A stretch of DNA of 6,215 nucleotides from Candidatus Poseidoniales archaeon (GCA_003602535.1 QQSA01000124.1:1119-7333), one strand, 5' to 3'. Shown: positions 1-5,850, counted from the stretch's first letter. Translations and numbers: made by a program. The notes: generated from the sequence alone by a model not told the origin.

Positions 1-12
1 AAAAATGGGCGA

Positions 13-24
13 TTTGATAATATA
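13..24 (+). promoter_or_regulatory. TATA-like box upstream of glutamine synthetase
   Basis: An AT-rich stretch, tttgataatata, is centred near 19-21, about 32-34 bp before the ATG at 53. With the usual archaeal TATA-to-start spacing of about 27 bp, transcription would begin near 46-48. That leaves a leader of only a few bases and no Shine-Dalgarno site, which fits leaderless-type initiation. It also argues that the longer reading from the ATG at 5 is not translated. Inference from position and composition only. Confidence 0.4.
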
Positions 25-52
25 CTGTCTAGCCAACCACGGGCTGATACCC

Positions 53-1069
53 ATGATGATGGATAAAGCAAAACTAGAGTACATCTGGCTAGACGGATAT
101 GCTCCTACACAAAACATGAGAAGCAAGACATTAGTTAGAGACAATTTCACCGGGGATCTAGAAGACTGTCCAATGTGGTGTTTCGACGGGTCGTCTACAC
201 TACAAGCAGAAGGGGGAGATTCTGATTGTTTACTCAAACCAGTTGCAATTTACCCAGACCCTCAGAGAGTAAATGGCTATCTTGTAATGTGTGAAGTAAT
301 GAATCCAGATGGCACACCACACCCAAGTAATGGGCGCTCAACTATCGATGATGACGACGAAGATTTCTGGTTTGGGTTTGAGCAAGAATATTTCATCATG
401 GATGTTGAAACACAGTTACCTTTGGGATTCCCAGTAGGGGGATATCCTGGACCTCAAGGACTGTACTACTGTTCAGTTGGTGGTAAAAATACACACGGCA
501 GAACCTTTGTCGAAGAACACGCAGATCTATGCTTAGATGCGGGAATCAACTTTGAAGGAATTAACCAAGAAGTAGCTTGTGGGCAATGGGAATTCCAAAT
601 ATTCGCTAAAGGCGCTAAGAAAGCAGGAGACGAATTATGGGTTGCAAGGTATCTATTGGATCGCCTTACTGAAGATTACGGATATTACATCGAATATCAT
701 CCTAAACCGGTCAAGGGAGATTGGAATGGTTCAGGTATGCACGCCAACTTCAGCGATGGAAAAATGCGAGATCAAGGCGGAGAAGAATTATTTTCAATGA
801 TCTGTGAAGAATTTGGAAAGAATGTCGATAAACACATGGCCGTTTATGGAGCACACAACGAACTGCGTCTAACCGGTCTTCACGAAACACAATCAATCGA
901 CCAATTTTCATACGGAGTATCTGATAGAGGGGCTTCAATACGTATTCCTATTGGAACTGTCGAAGACGGATGGAAAGGAAGATTGGAAGATCGACGCCCA
1001 GCATCTAATGGAGACCCTTACAAGATTGGAGCAGTAATTATCTCCACTACTAAGGCAGCGTACAAGTGA
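53..1069 (+). CDS. glnII: Type II glutamine synthetase (GSII)
   Basis: Makes glutamine from glutamate, ammonia and ATP in the cytoplasm, the main ammonium-assimilation step. The 338-aa product (from the ATG at 53) has the full GSII set: DGSST at 45-49, metal-binding EQEY at 110-113, Glu173 and QWEFQ with Glu180, NGSGMHANFS with His230, Arg272 in LRLTG, Arg292 and Arg297 in DRGASIRIP, and EDRRP at 312-316. Alignment from memory to human GS maps these on the known catalytic residues. Motifs such as CGQWEFQIFAKG and SNGRSTI resemble bacterial GlnII more than eukaryotic GS. Length fits GSII (about 330-350) and excludes the 450-aa GSI. An in-frame ATG at 5 would add 16 residues unlike any GSII N-terminus. 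ATGs at 53, 56 and 59 are all possible; 53 was chosen from the upstream TATA-like box. No adenylylation-type C-terminal extension is present. The gene stops exactly where the convergent SemiSWEET gene stops. Confidence 0.95.
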   Translation: MMMDKAKLEYIWLDGYAPTQNMRSKTLVRDNFTGDLEDCPMWCFDGSSTLQAEGGDSDCLLKPVAIYPDPQRVNGYLVMCEVMNPDGTPHPSNGRSTIDDDDEDFWFGFEQEYFIMDVETQLPLGFPVGGYPGPQGLYYCSVGGKNTHGRTFVEEHADLCLDAGINFEGINQEVACGQWEFQIFAKGAKKAGDELWVARYLLDRLTEDYGYYIEYHPKPVKGDWNGSGMHANFSDGKMRDQGGEELFSMICEEFGKNVDKHMAVYGAHNELRLTGLHETQSIDQFSYGVSDRGASIRIPIGTVEDGWKGRLEDRRPASNGDPYKIGAVIISTTKAAYK

Positions 1070-1327
1070 TTAATTCTGCGAACGGAGTTTTACTACTCCG
1101 ATTAGCACAGCCAAAATCATCAATAAGGCTGCAACGTTACTGAAAATTATCGAAGGGGAACCATCGATAATGCCGTATGTCATCCACAACATTAGGGCTA
1201 GAGCAACTACTGCAAAGGTGGGTAAAGAGACCCCCTCGTGCTTCTTTTCTATCCATACCGTTTTTACTTGAGGAACCCAAGCAATAATTCCTAAAAATCC
1301 GGCCATAAAGCCGATGACTTCGAGCAT
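1070..1327 (-). CDS. SemiSWEET family sugar transporter (PQ-loop)
   Basis: Small membrane protein of 85 aa with three predicted helices (about 3-24, 35-53, 59-79). SemiSWEETs dimerise to form a facilitative sugar pore in the cytoplasmic membrane. The PQ-loop is seen as WVPQVKTVW with Pro19-Gln20. Trp48 (LMLWMTYGI) and Asn64 (IIFSNV) match in position the sugar-contacting Trp and Asn described for the Leptospira protein, recalled from memory. The ATG at 1327 is chosen because it overlaps the stop of the NERD gene in an ATGA arrangement, and because GGAG at 1339-1336 lies 8 nt upstream. A GTG at 1336 would add three residues but falls on the Shine-Dalgarno itself. Last gene of the minus-strand operon; its TAA directly abuts the glutamine synthetase TGA. 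Substrate unknown; other PQ-loop carriers are a less likely alternative. Confidence 0.87.
   Translation of the reverse strand: MLEVIGFMAGFLGIIAWVPQVKTVWIEKKHEGVSLPTFAVVALALMLWMTYGIIDGSPSIIFSNVAALLMILAVLIGVVKLRSQN
1083..1100. repeat. Short inverted repeat at the convergent gene end
   Basis: CGGAGT at 1083-1088 pairs perfectly with ACTCCG at 1095-1100 across a 6-nt loop. It starts 14 bases after the glutamine synthetase stop, inside the last SemiSWEET codons. It could fold at the 3' end of the synthetase transcript. No T-run follows on either strand, so I do not call it a terminator. Confidence 0.35.
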
Positions 1328-2148
1328 CAACCCCACTCCATTCGCGGGTTGCTAAATTCAATTTTCGAAATATGCGCAAAGGGAATTGTTCGAGACCCAT
1401 CTTCTCCAACTACAGATATCAGAGGGCCAATTTGATCAGCAACAACCTGCCCAGTTGAGAGATACGTTTTCGGGCCAGTAATAATGCCAATAAAACCAGT
1501 ATTTTTCATAACACAATCTACCTTTGGAAAGGGGTAAGCTAGAATATCGCCATGAACAGTTTTCCCGCCATTTAGGTGAATCGTATCCCAAGTTCCAAAT
1601 CCCATCAAAGTCTGTCTTAATTCATCAGAGGGCGGCGACTTTTCCATTCTTTCAACCATATCGATGAACCCAAGCTCATCATATGCTTCAGCTGGAACTT
1701 CTGCAGGCAATGGTTCCCATTCGAGATTTTTGTTTGAAAATACCAACACTGTCCTGCTAGGAGGGGCCGATTTACCCGTTCGATTTTGATGAAGGTTGCA
1801 CAAAATATCCCCCTTTCTCGCAGTCCAAGCAACGATATCTTTGTGCATCAAAGTACCGCCATTTTTCCTTTGCTGGAAAAAACGCCCTTCACTTGTTATT
1901 GTAAATGATCCAGACCAATGCTTCTGCTCAACAAATAGAATTTCTTTTCCAGTAGCAATAACCATGTCAATTTCCCTTCTCCCGCCTTCTTCGGGGTCCG
2001 GGATTCTGATTCCCTCTAGCACTAAAGCAGGACCGGCGACGGCCCTAGTCAATTTCATTAAACGAAACTCTGCAAGTCTACCAGATACAACATGCCCCTC
2101 GGGTTCAAATCGTTTTCTTCTAGAGAAAAATTCCTCAAACCGGCCCAA
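1327..2148 (-). CDS. NERD-domain protein, putative PD-(D/E)XK nuclease, with C-terminal beta-rich domain
   Basis: A 273-aa soluble protein. Residues about 20-140 look like the nuclease-related domain (NERD): GRLAEF at 23-28 with Glu27, EID at 59-61, VEQK at 73-76, then HWSG, matching the D...ExK metal-binding core of the PD-(D/E)XK fold. NERD proteins are predicted nucleases with few characterised members, so DNA or RNA cleavage is an inference. Residues about 185-273 form a separate beta-rich part. It has IHLNGGKTVHGDI near the start and EDGSRTIPFAHISKIEF near the end, a pattern like small SH3/LSm-type barrels. No transmembrane segment is evident. The start is a TTG at 2148; GAGGTGA overlaps the preceding HAD stop and leaves the same 4-nt gap as at the HAD start, supporting this unusual codon. 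The stop overlaps the SemiSWEET ATG. The role within this operon is unknown. Confidence 0.86.
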   Translation of the reverse strand: MGRFEEFFSRRKRFEPEGHVVSGRLAEFRLMKLTRAVAGPALVLEGIRIPDPEEGGRREIDMVIATGKEILFVEQKHWSGSFTITSEGRFFQQRKNGGTLMHKDIVAWTARKGDILCNLHQNRTGKSAPPSRTVLVFSNKNLEWEPLPAEVPAEAYDELGFIDMVERMEKSPPSDELRQTLMGFGTWDTIHLNGGKTVHGDILAYPFPKVDCVMKNTGFIGIITGPKTYLSTGQVVADQIGPLISVVGEDGSRTIPFAHISKIEFSNPRMEWG

Positions 2149-2152
2149 ATAA

Positions 2153-2160
2153 TCACCTCA
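2153..2160 (-). promoter_or_regulatory. Shine-Dalgarno overlapping the HAD stop, drives the TTG start
   Basis: On the minus strand TGAGGTGA is followed by 4 nt and then TTG. Its last three bases are the stop codon of the HAD gene. The site matches the 16S 3'-end complement (AGGAGGTGAT) over eight bases including the next T. It decides the TTG start of the NERD gene, because no ATG lies near. Confidence 0.75.
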
Positions 2161-2929
2161 GTAAATCGTTAACAGATTCAACAACTACAGAAACATTTTT
2201 TCCAGACTCAAACAAATCTTCCTGCGTCGCCTCACCTGATAACACTAGTACGGAAACACATTCTGCTTGTATTGCCATTTCCATGTCGGTATACAATCTG
2301 TCTCCAACCATGGCACACTCTGAAGGAGACAACCCCAATTCTTCGATTTTGTGCATTATCATACCAGGGTTTGGTTTACCTGTTATGTGCACAGGGTCTT
2401 TTCCAGTAGTCACCTTCAACATTGCAAGATAAGCTCCAACATCTGGAAGCCCACCGTCTGGAGATGGACACACCATGTCGGGGTGGCTTGCGACCAGAGG
2501 GACCCCTTTATGCATGTGAATTGAAGCTGTTGAAATCTTATCATAATCAATTTCTGTATCATATCCTAATACGACATATTCAGGGTTTTCATCTCTAGTG
2601 CTGATCCCTACGTCTTCCATCATACTACACATGCCAGAGGTTGCTATTGCCCAAGTGCGTGTGACGCCTTCCTTAGCCAGCCAGGATAACAAATCATGAG
2701 TTGAAAGCAACACATCTTCGGCATTACAAGGAATTCCCATTTTGTTTAATTTAGCCACATACTGCTCCACAGAACGTGATGAATTGTTAGATAAGAAAAA
2801 TCTCTTCACGCCCTGCTCATTACATCTGTCGAGAAAATCTAGAGCACCAGGAATTAGATTTCCACCCAAATAAATCGTACCATCTAAATCTAGAAAAACA
2901 GCTTTAACACCAGGTAATTTTGCATCCAT
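2153..2929 (-). CDS. HAD superfamily hydrolase, subfamily IIA (NagD/phosphoglycolate phosphatase-like)
   Basis: A 258-aa cytoplasmic phosphatase of the HAD-IIA group, which removes phosphate from small molecules such as nucleotides, sugar phosphates or phosphoglycolate. The motifs are complete: I, DLDGT at 14-18 with nucleophile Asp14 and Asp16; II, LSNNSS with Ser47; III, GKPNP with Lys185; IV, GDRLYTD with Asp210 and Asp215. The C2-type cap lies between motifs II and III (about 75-175), containing ASHPD and CPSPDGGLPDVGAY as in NagD-like members. Length is normal for the group (about 250-270). The ATG at 2929 is preceded by GAGGTGA that overlaps the stop of the reductase gene. The gene is flanked within 9 nt upstream and 4 nt downstream by operon partners, so translation is probably coupled. 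The exact substrate cannot be read from the sequence. Confidence 0.94.
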   Translation of the reverse strand: MDAKLPGVKAVFLDLDGTIYLGGNLIPGALDFLDRCNEQGVKRFFLSNNSSRSVEQYVAKLNKMGIPCNAEDVLLSTHDLLSWLAKEGVTRTWAIATSGMCSMMEDVGISTRDENPEYVVLGYDTEIDYDKISTASIHMHKGVPLVASHPDMVCPSPDGGLPDVGAYLAMLKVTTGKDPVHITGKPNPGMIMHKIEELGLSPSECAMVGDRLYTDMEMAIQAECVSVLVLSGEATQEDLFESGKNVSVVVESVNDLLR

Positions 2930-2933
2930 AATT

Positions 2934-2941
2934 TCACCTCA
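2934..2941 (-). promoter_or_regulatory. Shine-Dalgarno overlapping the reductase stop
   Basis: TGAGGTGA on the minus strand, 4 nt before the ATG of the HAD gene. Here the first TGA of the octamer is the stop of the upstream reductase gene. The octamer and spacing are the same as at the next junction (2153-2160), but the stop lies in a different register. Confidence 0.75.
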
Positions 2942-4261
2942 GAATAACAATGTCTTCATCAAGAACCATTTCGAATGGAGGTTTTCTTGTGCTTCTTTAC
3001 TAGCAATCATCTCGGTCATCATTTCTTGGATGACCGGCTTCCTACTAGCTTTGCCGACGAACCAATTCAGTAACCATTTACGCCTACTTAATTTTTGCAT
3101 TTTGTATGAATTGGTTAATTCTGGACCTAGTGCTGCCCACAAATCCTCCTGATAAGCAAGACCTCCTTTGTTTTCAATAACATGTCTGGCAGCCATCTCT
3201 CCACTAACTAGGGCGTTTCCAACCCCCTCTCCCGAAAATGGATCCACTAAACTTGCAGCATCTCCAATCAAAAGTGCGCCAGGAGCAAAAGCCCTTCGAG
3301 GCTGATTCTTCTCCTTCTTCCTCGGGCTTCCAAACGGTAATTGCCACCCCTTTCCAGTCCCTTCAACCATTTTTGCATCAGCAAAGCGATCTTTGAATGA
3401 AGGATGATTTGCAATAACATCGGCCTGCATGGGCTTCAATTTTTTCTTTTGCTTATCCATTAAACCAATAACCATTCCAATACCAACATTTACTCTTCCA
3501 CCACCTAAGGGGAATAGCCAGAAATAACCAGGAATTATACTATCGACGAAATGAATCTCTATGCTGCCCGAATCTCCTTCACAACCCTTCACACCATCCC
3601 AGTATTCGCGGTATCCGCCGCAATAATGCATCTTGTCTACCAGCTCTTCATTTGCCATTTCCTTGACAATCTTTCTAGCAACAGGACATTGATATCCGCC
3701 TGCGCCAATCGTCCACGGAGCGGAGTAGACTCTCTTCTCTCCACGCTTGCCGCCGATACCGATTTCCACTCCTGTAATTTTATTATCCGAATCCAATACT
3801 TTGGTAACAGTTGCTCCTTGTATAACGGCGCCATTATTCTTGAGAACCAATTCTGATGCTCTTTCGAATACCAACCAATCAAATTGCTGCCGGGGAAGAG
3901 AATATCCTGCCTCCATCCTTTCAACATCTTCTTCTGGTAAAGGAACCATAACCTCTTTTCCATTTGGTGATGAGAAAACGATTCCAGTAACTCTAAAATG
4001 AGGCGTGGACTCTAATTTAGCCTTGATTCCTAAAGCTTTGACATGACCTAATGATTTACCACCAACAGCATCGCCACAGACTTTGTCTCTAGGCCAAACT
4101 CCCTTTTCGATTAGAAGAACACGTTTACCACCCATTGCTAGGTAAGATGCAGCCGCAGCTCCGCCAGGACCTCCTCCGACTACTATACAATCGAAATCAG
4201 ATTCCGAAGGCGGAATAGGGCCTGTATCAATGGGCATATCCCAAAAGCGACCTTTCGCCAT
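2939..4261 (-). CDS. Geranylgeranyl reductase family FAD-dependent oxidoreductase
   Basis: A flavoprotein of 440 aa (from the ATG at 4261). In archaea this family saturates the geranylgeranyl chains of ether lipids, and in phototrophs it acts on chlorophyll side chains; other members act on other isoprenoids. Seen: FAD-binding VVGGGPGG at 27-34 with Glu52 ending the Rossmann motif, KVCGD at 60-64, the family motif PGYFWLFP at 244-251 followed by GRVNVGIG, and the second flavin motif LLIGDAASLVDPFSGEGVG at 330-348. The C-terminal 90 residues are basic with no clear membrane helix. First gene of the minus-strand operon. A GTG at 4309 would add 16 residues (LLSLVCC-type, unlike the family), and an ATG at 4237 would trim 8. 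The 4261 start is a compromise, without a strong Shine-Dalgarno. Membrane lipid saturation is the likeliest role; the substrate is not provable here. Confidence 0.92.
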   Translation of the reverse strand: MAKGRFWDMPIDTGPIPPSESDFDCIVVGGGPGGAAAASYLAMGGKRVLLIEKGVWPRDKVCGDAVGGKSLGHVKALGIKAKLESTPHFRVTGIVFSSPNGKEVMVPLPEEDVERMEAGYSLPRQQFDWLVFERASELVLKNNGAVIQGATVTKVLDSDNKITGVEIGIGGKRGEKRVYSAPWTIGAGGYQCPVARKIVKEMANEELVDKMHYCGGYREYWDGVKGCEGDSGSIEIHFVDSIIPGYFWLFPLGGGRVNVGIGMVIGLMDKQKKKLKPMQADVIANHPSFKDRFADAKMVEGTGKGWQLPFGSPRKKEKNQPRRAFAPGALLIGDAASLVDPFSGEGVGNALVSGEMAARHVIENKGGLAYQEDLWAALGPELTNSYKMQKLSRRKWLLNWFVGKASRKPVIQEMMTEMIASKEAQENLHSKWFLMKTLLF

Positions 4262-4315
4262 ATCCCTGACACAACACACTAGGCTCAAGAGTGTTGGCGC
4301 TGAAGTCACAACAAA

Positions 4316-4331
4316 ATCGCAGTATTGCGAT
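4316..4331. promoter_or_regulatory. Near-perfect 16-bp palindrome, candidate operator
   Basis: ATCGCAGTATTGCGAT is palindromic at 14 of 16 positions: perfect 6-bp arms around a gtat centre. It lies just upstream of the possible GTG of the reductase gene and about 55 bp before its preferred ATG. A weak TATA-like stretch (tttagttt on the minus strand, about 4344-4337) sits right next to it, so a bound repressor would block that core promoter. The symmetry is seen; the operator role is inference. Confidence 0.45.
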
Positions 4332-4347
4332 GTAACAAACTAAACCG

Positions 4348-4379
4348 AATTCACCGCCATCATCAAAAAGTAGTGAATT
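4348..4379. repeat. 7-bp inverted repeat in the divergent spacer
   Basis: AATTCAC at 4348-4354 and GTGAATT at 4373-4379 form a perfect inverted repeat with an 18-bp spacer. Arm centres are 25 bp apart. The right arm ends 11 bp before the permease ATG. Could be a regulator site for the permease gene; may also be chance. Confidence 0.3.
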
Positions 4380-4390
4380 AGGCATCATGT

Positions 4391-5326
4391 ATGGCCACTA
4401 GAAGACAAGCAGTAGTTGGCCTGTTTTTGGTCACCTTATTGTGGGGAGGGACATTTGTTTGGATGAAACAAGCAATGAATTCATTGGATGATGAATTAGA
4501 CCAATATTCCACAGCCGGTGTCGTTGGAGTGATTGTAGCATCGCGCTTTTTGATCGCATTCCTTGCACTACTGCCCTTCTCATCGAAAGCAAGATCAGCC
4601 CTCGCCTCAAAAGAAGATTGGAAAGGCGGATTAATCCTTGGAAGTTTAATGTTGGCGGGTTTTACTCTTCAAATGATAGGAATTGATTCAGTAAGTCCTT
4701 CAGTGTCAGCATTCTTAACTTCCCTATATGTTGTATTTACGGCAATACTATCTGTAAAAATAAGCGATAGAAAGCCAACTAGGATGATGATTAGCGGAGT
4801 TGTGCTTGCAACTATTGGGGCTGGGTTTATCGATGGCCCCCCACATATTGTTTGGGGAACTGGTGAAATTTTAACGGTTGCATGCGCATTTTTCTTTGCA
4901 CTACACATCATTTTCACAGACAGTGTGACAAAGAAATTGAATCCTTTGGCAGTAACTTCGACATCATTTGCAGTATTGGTAATCGGGGCTGTAATTATCG
5001 CTTTAATCGCATCAGGAGATTTGATGGTAATCGAAGTTGCATGGCAAGAAGGGGTTGTATTACCTCTGCTGTTTTTGGGAATATTCGGCTCTTTAGCTTG
5101 TATCTTAATGCTAAATGCTTTCCAGAAATATCTGAACCCTACACACGCAGCGATCATATATTCTTTCGAACCGGTCTGGGCAACACTCTATGGGTGGTCA
5201 GAAGGGATGGTAGACTTGACAAAATGGCTTGCAATGGGCTTGTTACTACTATTGGGCAACATAATCGTAGAATTAGACGAATCGGGCGAAGAAACCTATC
5301 TCAGTGAAGAAGCAGGACCCGAATAA
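4391..5326 (+). CDS. DMT superfamily permease, EamA family
   Basis: A 311-aa integral membrane protein with about ten hydrophobic helices (about 6-26, 43-63, 79-97, 104-122, 131-148, 156-175, 186-206, 219-238, 250-268, 276-293), arranged as two EamA repeats of five. Typical signatures are LLWGGTFVWMKQA at the start of repeat 1 and SFEPVWATLYGW in repeat 2. Family members move amino acids, nucleosides or other small metabolites, mostly as exporters; the substrate cannot be told. The acidic tail (about 294-311) is cytoplasmic by expectation. The ATG at 4391 has only a weak AGG 8 nt upstream; an out-of-frame ATG lies at 4387. It is divergent from the reductase operon, and its last 31 bp overlap the 3' end of the Lrp gene on the other strand. 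Proximity to Lrp and a Cys/Met enzyme mildly suggests amino-acid transport. Confidence 0.93.
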   Translation: MATRRQAVVGLFLVTLLWGGTFVWMKQAMNSLDDELDQYSTAGVVGVIVASRFLIAFLALLPFSSKARSALASKEDWKGGLILGSLMLAGFTLQMIGIDSVSPSVSAFLTSLYVVFTAILSVKISDRKPTRMMISGVVLATIGAGFIDGPPHIVWGTGEILTVACAFFFALHIIFTDSVTKKLNPLAVTSTSFAVLVIGAVIIALIASGDLMVIEVAWQEGVVLPLLFLGIFGSLACILMLNAFQKYLNPTHAAIIYSFEPVWATLYGWSEGMVDLTKWLAMGLLLLLGNIIVELDESGEETYLSEEAGPE

Positions 5327-5751
5327 TCGTAAAACGAAACCATAGTTTGCGTACTCGCAATTCCTCCGACTTTGGATAAACCATCTAGGATGGCATCACC
5401 CAGAGAGTCCATTGATGGACTTACCACTTCGATAAGCAAATCCCAATCACCAGCCACAACATTGCATCTAACTACGTAAGACAGCTTGCAAATTTTCTGA
5501 GCAACCTGTCTTCGATCTACATCTCCTCTATCACATCTGGCGAATATGAAAGCGCGTAATTCGTACCCCCATGCCTTAGCATCAATATCTACGGTATATC
5601 TCCTGATTATCCCTTCTCGTTGTAATCTAACCATTCTATCATGCGTGGTCACCCTCGCTATACCCATTGATTCAGCTAGGGATGTGACTGAAGCCCGAGA
5701 ATCTAGTTTTAGGAGTTCAATCAATTTTAGATCGTTAGAATCTAACTTCAT
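5296..5751 (-). CDS. Lrp/AsnC family transcriptional regulator
   Basis: A 151-aa DNA-binding regulator. Residues about 4-52 form the AsnC-type winged helix-turn-helix (DLKLIELLKLDSRASVTSLA, then GIARVTTHDRMVRLQREGII). Residues about 65-140 form the ligand-sensing RAM domain with the characteristic GDWDLLIEV at 101-109. These proteins form octamers or dimers of dimers that sense amino acids. The ATG at 5751 fits the family start (MKLDSNDLKL). A longer reading to 5838 would add 29 residues that run through the promoter and are unlike Lrp. The TATA-like box 27 bp upstream implies a leaderless message. It ends with TAG inside the 3' end of the convergent permease gene. It is divergent from the PLP enzyme gene, the usual place for a regulator of that gene and of itself; this is inference. 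Confidence 0.94.
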   Translation of the reverse strand: MKLDSNDLKLIELLKLDSRASVTSLAESMGIARVTTHDRMVRLQREGIIRRYTVDIDAKAWGYELRAFIFARCDRGDVDRRQVAQKICKLSYVVRCNVVAGDWDLLIEVVSPSMDSLGDAILDGLSKVGGIASTQTMVSFYDYSGPASSLR

Positions 5752-5773
5752 GCTCCAACGAATCGACACCACA

Positions 5774-5783
5774 TAATCAAAGA
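5774..5783 (-). promoter_or_regulatory. TATA-like box of the Lrp gene
   Basis: Minus-strand ctttgattat, centred near 5778, lies 27 bp from the A of the Lrp ATG at 5751. That is the standard archaeal TATA-to-start distance, so transcription would begin at or next to the ATG. No Shine-Dalgarno is present, consistent with this. Confidence 0.5.
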
Positions 5784-5793
5784 TTCCGTCATA

Positions 5794-5834
5794 TTGTCGG
5801 CAATTCCACCGGAAACAAGGGTATTTTCCGACAA
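5794..5834. promoter_or_regulatory. Split dyad between divergent Lrp and PLP-enzyme genes, candidate operator
   Basis: TTGTCGG at 5794-5800 is the exact reverse complement of CCGACAA at 5828-5834; arm centres are 34 bp apart, roughly three helical turns. Nested inside is TTCC-acc-GGAA at 5804-5814. Each outer arm lies 6-10 bp upstream of one of the two TATA-like boxes, so one protein could contact both promoters. An Lrp autoregulatory site is the natural guess, unproven. Confidence 0.4.
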
Positions 5835-5840
5835 CCATCT

Positions 5841-5850
5841 CTATTTTGAT
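5841..5850 (+). promoter_or_regulatory. TATA-like box of the PLP-enzyme gene
   Basis: ctattttgat, centred near 5846, predicts transcription from about 5872 and a leader of about 26 nt. That leader contains GGAGA at 5889-5893, 5 nt before the ATG at 5899, a usable Shine-Dalgarno. Composition is weakly TATA-like, so the call is tentative. Confidence 0.35.

Noticed and set aside
5..52. N-terminal extension of glutamine synthetase from the ATG at 5
   Set aside because: The 16 extra residues do not resemble any GSII start, and the stretch contains the TATA-like box.
578..610. Apparent loss of the Gly-Pro that follows QWEFQ in human glutamine synthetase
   Set aside because: The Phe-Ala here matches the QIF(A/G)KG form of bacterial GlnII as I recall it, so it is a subfamily trait and not a broken site.
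1083..1100. Intrinsic terminator for glutamine synthetase or the operon
   Set aside because: The stem is only 6 bp and no T-run follows on either strand; kept only as a short inverted repeat.
1796..2152. 118-aa open frame on the plus strand
   Set aside because: Antisense shadow of the NERD gene, Ser/Pro-rich with no motif and no start signal.
3551..4001. Open frames of 84-108 aa on both strands
   Set aside because: Shadows of the reductase gene, whose own frame carries clear family motifs across this stretch.
4669..5157. 162-aa open frame on the minus strand
   Set aside because: Fully antisense to the permease. The sequence is Thr/Ala/Ile-rich as expected for the reverse of a membrane protein, with no recognisable motif.
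5752..5838. 29-residue N-terminal extension of the Lrp regulator
   Set aside because: The family start is at MKLDSNDLKL; the extension would run through the promoter and the candidate operator.
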